From assembly GCA_001972305.1 (NCBI GenBank), contig BDDD01000556.1:223828-287827 (forward strand): DNA of 64,000 nt, read 5' to 3'. The notes under the pieces are model-generated. The model saw only the letters and a list, made by a program, of their open reading frames with translations. It was not told where the DNA came from and ran no database searches. The stretch comes from Cephalotus follicularis. Taxonomy: Eukaryota; Streptophyta; Magnoliopsida; Oxalidales; Cephalotaceae. A program made the translations under genes and the position numbers. Position 1 is the stretch's first letter. Each line of letters starts with the position of its first letter. This document shows, in pieces, positions 1 through 10,154 of this stretch.

Positions 1-1176
1 GCGAATTTAATGTTCTTGACTTTATGCTATGATATGTTAAGAAATATGATACGATCATCTCTTTACAATGGAAAATAAATGAGTTGATGCTATGTAATGA
101 TTTTGCTATGTCCTGCAAATGTTTAGAAAATGTGTTTACATTTTTAAATTGTTTTTAGAAATAAAGCAATGTTTTTTAAATAAGGATATACACAGAGATA
201 TTTCCTACCTATGGAGGTACCATAGGCATGTCGTAGGCCTGGCACGGAGACATGACACTTCCGTAGCAGTGTGATTTGACTATGGCGTCTCTCTATGTTA
301 TGAATAAGTCCCATGAGGTGGACTTATGGATCCGATATGTGTGATAGAGGCGTATGAGTCGACTTTAGTTATATGATATGTGATATGATATGAATTCTGG
401 GGATTGATTGTGTAGTGCCGTACACGTCCTTCCATTTGGCATGTGGGCCTTGCAAACCCCTTGCAATTACGCATATGTGTATGCGCTTTGGATCTCTGAG
501 ATGAGATTATGGAATCGGATAAGTCTCTGTTTGTTTTTTGTTCGAATATGTTTTGGGATTTTGAACTTGGATTATGTTTTGAAATTGAATAACGTTTTGA
601 ACATTGGATATTCGTTTTGAATTGATTGTATGACTATTACCTTCGCTTTTGAAAATAATGTTAAATTATTTTATGCATAATGTATATGATATTTAAAGAT
701 TCAGGTATTTTCTATCTTTTAAATTATCGTTTTATGTTTTATGATTCTATATCTGTACTGAGGTTTACTCAGCCGCGTTTTGTTTTCCATGCGGCAGGTA
801 TTCGGGGACAACATCCGAGCAATGTGTGATGAGCGAGATGTCACCTATGTTTAAGGATCATCTAGGAGATTGGTTCGGTTATGTTTTTAGTAGTGTTATG
901 GTCGTGTATAGGCCAGTTATCTAAACAGTATTGTGATTTTTGGGATTATGAAATTTTCGTTTATGACAAAGTTTTCAGATTATATTTCAGATTCAGTTTA
1001 TGTTCCATGATTATACATGTTTTCATATTTTTAGAACCACCACGTATTGATGATGATTAATATTAAGATTAAGATTAAGATAAAGATTAAGATCTTTGAT
1101 ATGTTTTAGTTCAGTTTTGTGGGACACACTGATCCCAAATCGGGAGTGATCCCGGTTCCGAATCGGGGGTGTTACA
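1..1176 (+). repeat. 3' part of a gypsy LTR (family LTR-A)
   Basis: The segment ends in GGGGGTGTTACA, a Tekay-type LTR terminus, and is the reverse complement of about 35178-36345, where the same LTR lies on the other strand. It also shares short blocks with the E2 LTRs, for example the stretch around the words GCGGCAGGT and GATCATCTAGGAG. The upstream part is cut by the window edge. No primer-binding site follows position 1176, so this is a 3' LTR or a solo LTR. The next five bases, GTTTT, would be the target duplication, but its partner is outside the window. Confidence 0.8.
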
Positions 1177-2074
1177 GTTTTAAAGTATGGCTGTGATATA
1201 TGCCAGAAAATGTATGATTTTGGAAATGTTCAGATTTTATGAAAATTATCAAAAAAAATTGATTTCAATGGTGAAATGTTCCGGTTTTATAAAACTAGAA
1301 GGTGATTTTCAATGATATGTCGAAATGTATGAGTTGGAAACGTTTTGATAAAGATTATCGAAAACAACGGATTTCGATAACGTTTACGACTATGATTCTT
1401 ACTGGGCTATTTGAGCTCACTCCTTTCAATGTTTTGTTTTCCAATAAAATGTTTTCATGCAATGATGGAATGCGAAAGTGCGAGCTTTAGAGGATGTTTG
1501 CAAAAAAAGTGTTGGAAAGGAAGTATGTTATGAAATAATGTTTTGTACAACTGCTTTTAGGTAATCAGTCAATGTTTTCGCTGTGTAATGTATTATGACA
1601 GATGATGTATAAAAGTCAATGTATAGAAATGAAGGTTATAATATATGATGTTTTCAAATAAGAACATGATGTTTTGATGTTAGTGTTGAAAGTGTAAGGC
1701 ATAATTGAGATTATGAGAAGTATGATGATTTTAACGCTTAGTGTTCAAAGTTGTAAGTATATTTTGGTCCTGTGAATCTATTGAATATGATTTGATGTTT
1801 TCGTTGAGTAATGATGTTATGTTTTGAAGAGAATCTAAGTTTAGATCAATTGTTGTAATAAGGATTAACCATGATGAGTGTATGGAAATTTTGTGTTCTT
1901 CATATCTTGGAATTATGAGGTTATCGAATACGATATAACATAGAAATGATTAAATGGTTAACAGATCGTTAAATGTCTAAACGATTTGATGGTTAATGGT
2001 TTTCCCCCACGTAACGCACCAACTCCTCGAGGTTCGCTTTGAGCATTTAGCAGATTCGGATCGGGGGCATTAGA
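1177..2074. other. Non-coding, LTR-like remnant, not assigned
   Basis: No gene is visible. The stretch is AT-rich with many short near-repeats (GAAATG, TTTTGAT). A phrase near 1400-1450 resembles the inner part of the Tekay-type LTRs nearby, so a decayed LTR is the likeliest identity. I found no ends or target duplication. Confidence 0.3.
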
Positions 2075-2720
2075 TTACTAATTTTCATTTTTCATCCCCA
2101 AGCAATGAGATACCCTAAAAACTAAGTCCATAATTGTTCCATCATACCCAAGGATCTCTAATTAGGGTTTCAATTGAACTATATAAACCATGCAAGCAAG
2201 GTAGAGGCACGGGTTTGGACCTAAGGTTTCACTAACCCTAGCAATGGCATCTATAAAAATTGGGCTAGGGTTTGCACACCAAAACCCTTGCTCAATTCTT
2301 CCAAACCTGAGACCATAACCAAGCCAAACCCTTAGGGCTTGCTAGGGTTCCACATGGGAACATTAGTGTTCATCCAGGGTTGATAAACCCTAGCTTGAAC
2401 CCAAAAAAAGCATCCACCAAAACACCAAAAGAGAAGAGAGAAACTAAGGTGATTAGAATCAATTACCTAGATCTTCAACTCCTTCCTTCTAGTGCTTCAA
2501 AAAACTTTAGCTCCAATCTTCAATAATTTTTAAAAACTCTTCAAGAACTTATGGCAAGCACCTTTCATGAAGGGAGAAAACTTAAACTGTTTAACCTATA
2601 CTAGTTATCACAACAAGTAAAGGTTGACTACAATATGTAAACAACCTCCACCTATTATGATGATGGAGGGTAAAAGGAAGTTGTTTTGTTGTTCTTCTCT
2701 ATGAGAGTACCAAGCTCTCT
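2075..2720 (-). repeat. Distal piece of copia LTR2 (minus strand)
   Basis: Read on the minus strand, this matches the last third of the C3-type copia LTR. Shared landmarks are a TAGGTGGAGGT block, an ATAGGTTAAACA block, a GAAGGAAGGAG block and a CATTGCTTGGGGAT block, in the same order as in 58300-58860. It is the continuation of the minus-strand LTR at 10155-12283, from which it was separated by the LTR1/E1 insertion. The left boundary is approximate, because the usual CCCAACA end is not recognisable. Confidence 0.6.
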
Positions 2721-3339
2721 TGCGCAACAGGGGATCCTCACACCTGGGGTGAGGGTGACCGGATTTATTTATCTATGTACGTGCAGACTTAAAAGTCCTG
2801 ATCAGGCATAGGAGGACTGGGAATGAGAGGTTCCCGTGGAAGGTCTTCCGATAGCCTCAGTGTGATCATAGATTCATAGTTTTCGTAGTAATACTAGGGG
2901 TGACATTCATCCAAACCCTAGGTTCTGATCAGAGCCAAGTATGACGAGGGAAACATGACACATATACTGATAACTTGATAAAGGGACTGGCTATTCGGAC
3001 CATGATAGATAGACATGGTAATACACGTATCCGAAGGGGTGACTGACGCTAACACCGGGGCTGTTTTGATAGTTGGTGACTATTAGAATGGTCGTACTAG
3101 AAATTAGGATGTTCTGGGAATTTATCTTCATACCGGAAATCAACAGGCTTTCGGGTCCTGCCTTGTTTTGAACATGTTGACATGTGATGGACACATGTCA
3201 TTTAGTGAAAGGATAATATCAGGGAAGATGTTACTTTGAGAGTGAGTATTTCCTTTGCTGGATTTAGGTCCATGCAATACGATGATGAAATATTCCAAGC
3301 AGAGGGATTGAAAATAGAATGGAATGTCTCATCCTTGTA

Positions 3340-3690
3340 TTTGGCGTGAACGCCATGGAGAGCATGCGTTGACTCCATGTGTAACAAAAGGTTTTGGACA
3401 TTGACGCCATGGAGAGCATGCGTTGACACCATCCAAACTAGTGAGTTAGCCGTTGATGCAATGAAGAGCATGTGTTGACGCCATGTCTAGCTTGAGTCGC
3501 TGGGCGTTACCGTCGTGGAGAGCATGCATTGACGCCATGTTATTCAAGTGACTTACGCATTAACGGTATGATGTTTATTCTTCGACGCTAAGACATGAAG
3601 AGACAACACGCCTGTTTCATCTTATCATGTGCGTTGACACATAGATAGGATGAGACGCATGGCGTTGACGTCAAGAGGGCTGACACACGG
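3340..3690 (+). repeat. Degenerate TTGACGCCAT repeat cluster in copia LTR
   Basis: At least seven imperfect copies of a word like CGTTGACGCCATG, often paired with GAGAGCATGC, occur in about 350 bases. A homologous cluster stands at 57745-57965 in the C3 LTR. Both lie upstream of the position of the TATA-like box at 3786, so they fall in the putative U3 region. TGACG is the core bound by plant TGA-type bZIP factors. A regulatory role is inference. Confidence 0.6.
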
Positions 3691-3785
3691 CAGCTTCACC
3701 ACCTTGAGAGAAGTTGTATGCTTTTGATAAGTGTGTTCAAGAAGCTAGAGAGTTGACTTGGACATTTAATGAGAGAAGTCAAAAA

Positions 3786-3795
3786 GTATAAATAG
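3786..3795 (+). promoter_or_regulatory. TATA-like box of copia LTR1
   Basis: GTATAAATAG lies about 30 bases upstream of a CACACTTCACAC stretch and a CT-rich run, the usual arrangement of an LTR promoter. The homologous place in C3 (about 58070-58090) has lost the TATA word. Confidence 0.45.
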
Positions 3796-5124
3796 CTAAA
3801 GGACAAGCTTGCACAACACACTTCACACTTTTTCTCTCTCTCTCTCTCTTCCCAGCCGTGCCTCATCTTCACTCTTTTATCTGCTCCTTGCATATGTGTT
3901 GACGCCATATGCCAAGGCGCCACGCCAAAAATGTAAGAGCCCTAAATATTATAAAATATTATTTCTGGGCCTTATAATTATTTTTCCACTTTTTGGGCTG
4001 GACCCGAATTTAAAATGTATTTATTTGGGCCTCATTGGGGTATAATTTATGAAAGGGGGCTAAAGGAATTATGTTAATTTCATTGGGCTGAATCTAATGG
4101 TGTAATTAGATTCTTGGGCTTTATTGTGGAAAGTGTAAAATGGCCAAAGTGGGGCTCAAATTCTGAAGCTGGCCCAAGCCCAATTTTTACAGCCTGCATT
4201 CCTTTGAATATTCATGAGGCTTCTAGAGTGTTCGGATGGCAAGTATAAAAAGGCAAGTGGTGGCCATGAATTGTGTTTTGGCATTTTCCTCACAGACATT
4301 GATGTTAGAAGAATCGAGAGAGTGAAGAAAGTGGAGAGTGGGGACCTGCTGTTGGGAAAAGGAGGAAGAAGACAAGGGAGAAGGGTCCCTGCCTACACAT
4401 ATATATATACATATCTTTGTTGAAAGTGTGCGCCATCTCCTGTGAAGTAAGGAAGTAGAGCAAGTGTGAAGGAAAGAGATCACTTGAAGTGTGGTAGGCC
4501 TTGGCAAGGAAGGAAGCCCAGGAATTGAGGAAGACGATCTCCGTTTCCAACCACCTCCAGGTAGGTTACTCTATACCCGAGTGCCTACCAGCATGTGTTT
4601 ATAGGCGATTATTTTGTGTGCTTATATTACTGGTCTGCTGTGTGTATGTATCCTCTGCTTGCTATTGTAGTTGATGTCTGCTGTGTGTATTTTATTGTTA
4701 TGTTATGTGTCGTTAGCGATTAGCATTGTGTATACAATTTGGGAAGTTATGCCTATGCACACAGTGCCGAGAAGACATCCATTTTGAAGAGGCACACTCA
4801 ACACGTGTTGTCTCCTTCCTCGGCACCTTGAGCACCCATTGTATAAAAACAGAGCCAAAGACGCCATTGCAAAGGAGCCGAGGATGGAGTTGGGCTTCCC
4901 GGGCCATGCGCCCAGGCATGGCGACGCGCCACCCTCCTCGTCGGCGGACGGCCGAACTTCCTCTTCCACCAGCATGCACCGAACATGAATATAAGCGCGT
5001 TCTCCATAACCCCTGGCAGAGGACCAGAAATGGACCAAAGCCCTTCTCCTCAATGGCAGGCATGGAGCATGCGTCCAAGCATGCCCAACCATCCGTGCCT
5101 GACCTGCTGCTGAGCTTCCAATAT

Positions 5125-5360
5125 CAGAGGAGCATTGCCGAGGAGACGGGGTACCACTGGAAAGAGCTCATGGTACCATGTCCGAGCTCCCAATGCCAGA
5201 GGAGCATTGCCGAGGAGACAGGGTACCACTGGAAAGCGCTCATGGTGCCATGTCCGAGCTCCCAATGCCAGAGGAGCCTTGCCGAGGAGCCAGGTGCCAC
5301 TGGTGAGCGCCCATGATGCCCTGTCAGAGGAGCCGTATGCCTGAGGTGCAACGTCAGAGG
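5125..5360 (+). repeat. 72-bp tandem repeat in E1 LTR
   Basis: Copies begin at 5125, 5197 and 5269 with CAGAGGAGC(A/C)TTGCC, an exact 72-bp period. The third copy decays, and further partial CAGAGGAG words follow at about 5325 and 5352. The 3' LTR begins within the second unit, because the deletion that truncated it ended there. Confidence 0.85.
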
Positions 5361-6064
5361 AGAGATACAGGAGTGATATGCCGAGATACCATTGCTGGAC
5401 ACCAAGGGAGCCAGTACTGAGGCTCCTCTGTTGCTATGTCCGAGGTGTTCAGTGTTGGGTAAGGTCCAAGACACCATTGTTGCAGAGCTAAGTTCCCTGG
5501 TGCAGGCGCCATCCACGGCCATGGCCCCAATAAATCTTGCATGCGTCCTGTGCATGCTAGAAATGATGGGTAGTCGCGCCTTAGTTGCCGAGGTGAAGCG
5601 CGACAATGATGCGCCGAGATGCTACAGAAGCAGTCATGGTGCAGCGCTTTGTCTTAGAGCCTCACATAGCGAGCACGTTTCTTTGTTTAGTGGGTTGAAG
5701 AGGAAGGCAAGTTACTGTTGTAAAAATTGGCGTCCTCGGGCAACAATTAAAGGTGAAGAAATAGCCTAGTGCACGTCCTCAGCACGAGAGTGCGCTTGCA
5801 TGCGCCAGAAGAGATGAAAATTTGATAAATGCATACTTGACATTGTATGTGTCCTCTGGCAAGTGGTTTAAAATGAAGTAGCCATCTTGCGTGCATTCTC
5901 AGCGCGTGAGTGTGAAGGCATGCGTCTTAACAAATGAAACATAATCCCATCCCATGCACACGTAAGGCTACGTGAAGGAAGCGCCTGACACAATATATTG
6001 GGCTTAAAGAAGGAATTTTAAATATTAAAGAGGACGAATAGAACTAGTAAAATAAGTTTAAGGA

Positions 6065-6305
6065 TAATAGCAGGCTGGTGAGCCCAACGCGGGAGAAGTC
6101 CGCCGAGCAGGTGAACCTACGGGGTGAACTCCGTGAGGCTGGTGATCCTCGGGCGAACCGCCAATGGTGAACCTAAGGGTGAATTCCGCCAAGGCTGGTG
6201 ATCCAAGGGGTGAACCGCGGGCAGGTGAGCAAAAGGGCGAACCGCTCGGCAGGTGAACCGGAGGAGAATTCCACGGGCTGGTGATCCCAAAGGTGAACCA
6301 TGTAT
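6065..6305 (+). repeat. GGTGAACC/GGTGATCC degenerate repeat cluster
   Basis: Eleven or more words of the form GGTGA(A/T)CC or GGTGAGC(C/A) are packed into 240 bases with spacings of about 15-30. The cluster is retained in the 3' LTR at 8660-8900 with few changes. It gives Ser-Pro-Gly-rich frames on the minus strand, which are not genes. Confidence 0.75.
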
Positions 6306-6873
6306 ATTGACCATGACCATAGGATGACCGGACTAGACTCCTCTGCGATATAATTTTTATGTATGATTCGAGTAGAGCAGTCCAAGGATAAATGATGATG
6401 ATGATGATATGGACCATGATTTATATGCATGCACATTTATATTATTTTTCTCCTCTGCTTGTGTTTGCTTGTTCCTCTGGTATGTGCCCGTGTATGGGGT
6501 GACCTACACAACCCTCAGGGTTGCTGACCCATTCTCTTGAATGGGCCAGGTACAAGTACAGGTAGCGGAGGCACATCGCAGCAGCGGCAAGGATAAAAAG
6601 TACAGTAAGTTCTCCTCCTCGACCGTACGCTTCCATGGACGCAATTGCAGAAATAAATTATGTATTTATTTTATTTTGTTTTATTTTATTCTGGTTCACG
6701 ATGATGTAAATTATATGAATCGAACTGGGTCTGTAATCCACACATTAAATAAAGAATTTTGATTATGATTTTTATTAAGTTTTAAATTTTATGCTTATTT
6801 ATTATAACGATTGTACGGATTGCCACATGTCGAACCGTGGGGCCCATCCCACGATTCGGGGCGTGACAGTTTT

Positions 6874-6886
6874 TGGTATCAGAGCC
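6874..6886 (+). other. E1 primer-binding site (tRNA-iMet)
   Basis: TGGTATCAGAGCC begins five bases after the end of the 5' LTR. It is complementary to the 3' end of plant initiator tRNA-Met, the usual primer for these elements. Confidence 0.92.
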
Positions 6887-6967
6887 GTACTATTCTGGAT
6901 ACGCCGGGATAGGACCCTCGGCAAAAGTGGAATTAAGGTATAAGTGTGGATATTGACCCGTTCTTTT

Positions 6968-7420
6968 ATGCGAACCAGAATGGAAGGACGACGAAGTAGA
7001 AGCGTACGAGGAGAAAGATCTGGACAGTCAGTTAGACGTACCCGTTCAAATAGAGGTGCCGAAGAACAAGGGGAAGTTAATGCACCTCAATAAGTACAAC
7101 CTGCTGCTCCTGCCAGAGAGGAACGCAGAGGATTCATGAGAAGAATGCACGCTATGATAAACCAGATGCATGAATTCCTTCAAGGACAACCGGATGAGGA
7201 TGAACCACCTGTTGCTGTACCCGCTAGACGTGCAGCAGAGTCCTCTGAACAGACATCAGCCGCTCGACCAGCTAGGCGAGCTGTAGCCGCAAGGAGATCA
7301 ATCGACCAACCTTCACGACGAGAAAATCCTTTGGTGGGATTTCTGAAGTTAAACCCTCCAGCCTTCACGGGAGATCCTGATGGTATATCGGCGGAGAGGT
7401 GGTTAATGCAAATGGATACC
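6968..7420 (+). pseudogene. gag: E1 gag, N-terminal fragment
   Basis: The frame opens at ATG 6968 about 80 bases after the primer-binding site and encodes a basic, Arg-rich N-terminus. It meets an in-frame TAA at 7091, continues through a segment rich in Ala/Arg/Glu, and reaches the typical gag core phrase with KLNPPAFTGDPD and AERWLMQM. It breaks at about 7418, where an internal deletion joins it out of frame to pol sequence. The zinc knuckle and the rest of the capsid region are gone. It would have formed the virus-like particle. Confidence 0.85.
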
Positions 7421-7815
7421 GAAGTTGGAGGATGTTCCTGTGGTTTCTGAATACCCGGATGTATTTCCGGAAGAGCTGACGTCCTTACCTCCCGAGAGAG
7501 ACGTGGAGTTTGCTATAGATCTTTTACCAGGAACAGCTCCGATATCGACGGCTCCTTATCGAATGGCCCCTCCAGAGTTAAAGGAGCTGAAAGTGCAACT
7601 ACAGGAATTGCTAGACAAAGGTTTCATTAGACCCAGTGTATCCCCTTGGGGAGCACCGGTCTTGTTTGTGAAAAAGAAGGATGGATCCCTGAGAATGTGT
7701 ATCGATTATCGACAGTTAAACAAAGTGACAATCAAGAACAAGTACCCACTGCCGCACATCGATGATCTGTTTGACCAACTTAAGGGATCTTCAGTATTTT
7801 CTAAGTTGGATCTCG
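7418..7815 (+). pseudogene. pol: E1 reverse transcriptase, N-terminal fragment
   Basis: About 130 codons survive from the linker before RT ([14 protein letters not shown]) through the fingers region ([52 protein letters not shown]) to FSKLDL. The sequence then runs directly into LTR sequence at GGGTACCACTGG. The catalytic F/Y-x-DD block, RNase H and integrase are absent. The protease that normally precedes this region was lost in the upstream deletion. Confidence 0.9.
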
Positions 7816-9463
7816 GGGTACCACTGGTAAGCGCTCATGGTGCCATGTCCGAGCTCCCAATGCCAGAGGAGCCTTGCCGAGGAGCCAGGTGCCACTGGTG
7901 AGCGCCCATGATGCCCTGTCAGAGGAGCCGTATGCCTGAGGTGCAACGTCAGAGGAGAGATACAAGAGTGATGTGCCGAGATACCATTGCTGGACACCAA
8001 GGGAGCCAGTACTGAGGTGCCTCTGTTGCTATGTCCGAGGTGTTCAGTGTTGGGTAAGGTCCAAGACACCATTGTTGCAGTGCTAAGTTCCCTGGTGCAG
8101 GCGCCATCCGCGGCCATGGCCCCAATACATCTTGCATGCGTCCTGTGCATGCTAGAAATGATGGGTAGTCGCGCCTTAGTTGCCGAGGTGAAGCGCGACA
8201 ATGATGCGCCGAGATGCTACAGAAGCAGTCATGGTGCAGCGCTTTGTCTTAGAGCCTCACATAGCGAGCACGTTTCTTTGTTTAGTGGGTTGAAGAGGAA
8301 GGCAAGTTACTGTAGTAAAAATTGGCGTCCTCGGGCAACAATTAAAGGTGAAGAAATAGCCTAGTGCACGTCCTCAGCACGAGAGTGCGCTTGCATGCGC
8401 CAGAGGAGATGAAAATTTGATAAATGCATACTTGACATTGTATGTGTCCTCTGGCAAGTGGTTTAAAATGAAGTAGCCATCTTGCGTGCATTCTCAGCGC
8501 GTGAGTGTGAAGGCATGCGTCTTAACAAATGAAACATAATCCCATCCCATGCAAACGTAAGGCTACGTGAAGGAAGCGTCTGACACAATATATTGGGCTT
8601 AAAGAAGGAATTTTAAATATTAAAGAGGACGAATAGAACTAGTAAAATAAGTTTAAGGATAATAGCAGGCTGGTGAGCCCAACGGGGGAGAAGTCCGCCG
8701 AGCAGGTGAACCTACGGGGTGAACTCCGCGAGGCTGGTGATCCTCGGGCGAACCGCCAATGGTGAACCTAAGGGTGAATTCCGCCAAGGCTGGTGATCCA
8801 AGGGGTGAACCGCGGGCAGGTGAGCAAAAGGGCGAACCGCTCGGCAGGTGAACCGGAGGAGAATTCCACGGGCTGGTGATCCCAAAGGTGAACCATGTAT
8901 ATTGACCATGACCATAGGATGACCGGACTAGACTCCTCTGCGATATAATTTTTATGTATGATTCGAGTAGAGCAGTCCGAGGATAAATGATGATGATGAT
9001 GATATGGACCATGATTTATATGCATGCACATTTATATTATTTTTCTCCTCTGCTTGTGTTTGCTTGTTCCTCTGGTATGTGCCCGTGTATGGGGTGACCT
9101 ACACAACCCTCAGGGTTGCTGACCCATTCTCTTGAATGGGCCAGGTACAGGTACAGGTAGCGGAGGCACATCGCAGCAGCGGCAAGGATAAAAAGTACAG
9201 TGAGTTCTCCTCCTCGACCGTACGCTTCCATGGACGCAATTGCAGAAATAAATTATGTATTTATTTTATTTTGTTTTATTTTATTCTGGTTCACGATGAT
9301 GTAAATTATATGAATCGAACTGGGTCTGTAATCCACACATTAAATAAAGAATTTTGATTATGATTTTTATTAAGTTTTAAATTTTATGCTTATTTATTAT
9401 AACGATTGTACGGATTGCCACGTGTCGAACCGTGGGGCCCATCCCACGATTCGGGGCGTGACA
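7816..9463 (+). repeat. E1 3' LTR, 5'-truncated
   Basis: This aligns base for base with 5221-6868 of the 5' LTR over 1648 positions. Roughly 18 substitutions are visible by eye and I saw no indels. The missing 1289 bases are its start. The junction with RT lies in a GGGTACCAC word present on the LTR side. It ends GGGGCGTGACA, followed by the AAAAA target duplication. Confidence 0.9.
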
Positions 9464-10154
9464 AAAAACGTCTGGTTCAAAGTGCAACCATTTTAAACCC
9501 TCTTTTTACCCCTCAAAGATCTTCATAGGTAGAGATAACTTGTACGCTGCATCTTATCTTTACCTAGAGTGCTTTAGCATAGGTTAAACACTTGGCCTCT
9601 ATCCTTTGATCTTCCTTATTCGTGGCTTGAGGAGGAGCCTGGAGATCCTTGGTGTTCTTGGGATAAAAGTGTAGAGGGAGCTTGACTTGAAGGAAGGAGT
9701 CATCACCCTTGGTAAGAATCTCTTCCTTCTTCCTCTGTGTTCATGGAAGTGGGTTGTTTGCTAGGGTGTGTGTACCCTAGCCGAACCTCCATGTTTTCTT
9801 TATTGGGAACCTAGCATACCCTTTTGGTTAGGGAAGCTAGGGTTCGGGTTTTTGGTCTTGTTTGCTAGTGTTTGTGTGTTGACCTTGTGACCCATTTTTC
9901 AGCCCCCTCTCTTAGGGTTTATGGAAACCCTATGGTGAACCCGATCATCCCCCATGCTTGGTTTTGGGTTTTCGGTTTGATTGGATGTTTAATTAGGGTT
10001 TCTTGGACTTCTAATTGGGACAATTTAGACTTAGATTAGGGCATCCCATTGCTTGGGGATTAATCAATTGGAAGAAATTTAAAATTAATCGGCCATAATC
10101 CCTAAAGTCCAAATTGGTTGTTGTTTTCCACTGCGTTTGAGCCCGTTCCCAACA
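9464..10154 (+). repeat. Copia LTR1, second piece
   Basis: This continues LTR1 after the E1 insertion and ends GTTCCCAACA, like the C3 LTR end at 58935. No primer-binding site follows, so LTR1 is a 3' or solo LTR. The following five bases, CACCT, would be its target duplication, but the other end is truncated and no clear partner remains. Confidence 0.8.

Larger units (their letters stand above)
2721..3931 (+). repeat. Copia LTR1, first piece (5' truncated)
   Basis: From the phrase GCGCAACAGGGGATC onward this follows the C3 LTR closely (compare 47548-47926 and 57496-58260). About the first 680 bases of the LTR are missing. It is interrupted at 3932 by E1 and resumes at 9464. A TATA-like box and a pyrimidine tract near 3786-3850 suggest where transcription once began. 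There are no coding sequences in it. Confidence 0.8.
3932..6868 (+). repeat. E1 5' LTR
   Basis: This is a 2937-bp LTR from TGTAAGAGCCC to GGGGCGTGACA, followed after five bases by the primer-binding site. It contains an AT-rich CATATATATATACAT stretch near 4397, which is a possible TATA region. It also has a 72-bp tandem repeat (5125-5360) and a GGTGAACC-type repeat cluster (6065-6305). Positions 5221-6868 align without length change to the truncated 3' LTR at 7816-9463, with roughly 1% substitutions by eye. Several open frames here, up to about 200 codons, are artefacts of GC-rich repeats. Confidence 0.9.
3932..9463 (+). mobile_element. E1: deleted Ty3/gypsy element (Tekay-like)
   Basis: The element starts TGTAAGAGCCC and ends GGGGCGTGACA, and is flanked by AAAAA on both sides (3927-3931 and 9464-9468). 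It sits inside copia LTR1. It keeps a full 5' LTR, a primer-binding site, the start of gag and a fragment of reverse transcriptase. Two internal deletions then removed most of gag, protease, RNase H, integrase, the polypurine tract and the first ~1290 bases of the 3' LTR. It cannot move by itself. The Tekay assignment rests on the RT wording and LTR size. Confidence 0.9.

Noticed and set aside
2649..2653. CACCT as the left partner of the CACCT after LTR1 (10155-10159)
   Set aside because: It is not followed by an LTR start, and the LTR1 head is missing, so the match is likely chance.
4726..5606. Long overlapping open frames (up to ~196 codons) in both strands
   Set aside because: They lie in the 72-bp repeat and GC-rich part of the E1 LTR, recur in the other LTR at 7791-8364, overlap on both strands and match no protein family I know.
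6058..6436. Ser-Pro-Gly-rich minus-strand frames repeated at 8653-9031
   Set aside because: They are by-products of the GGTGAACC word array in the two LTRs of E1.
6871..6890. TGGTATCAGAGC words as tRNA gene fragments
   Set aside because: Each stands 2-5 bases from an LTR end at 6874, 23096, 50129 and 58938, so they are primer-binding sites; no cloverleaf surrounds them.
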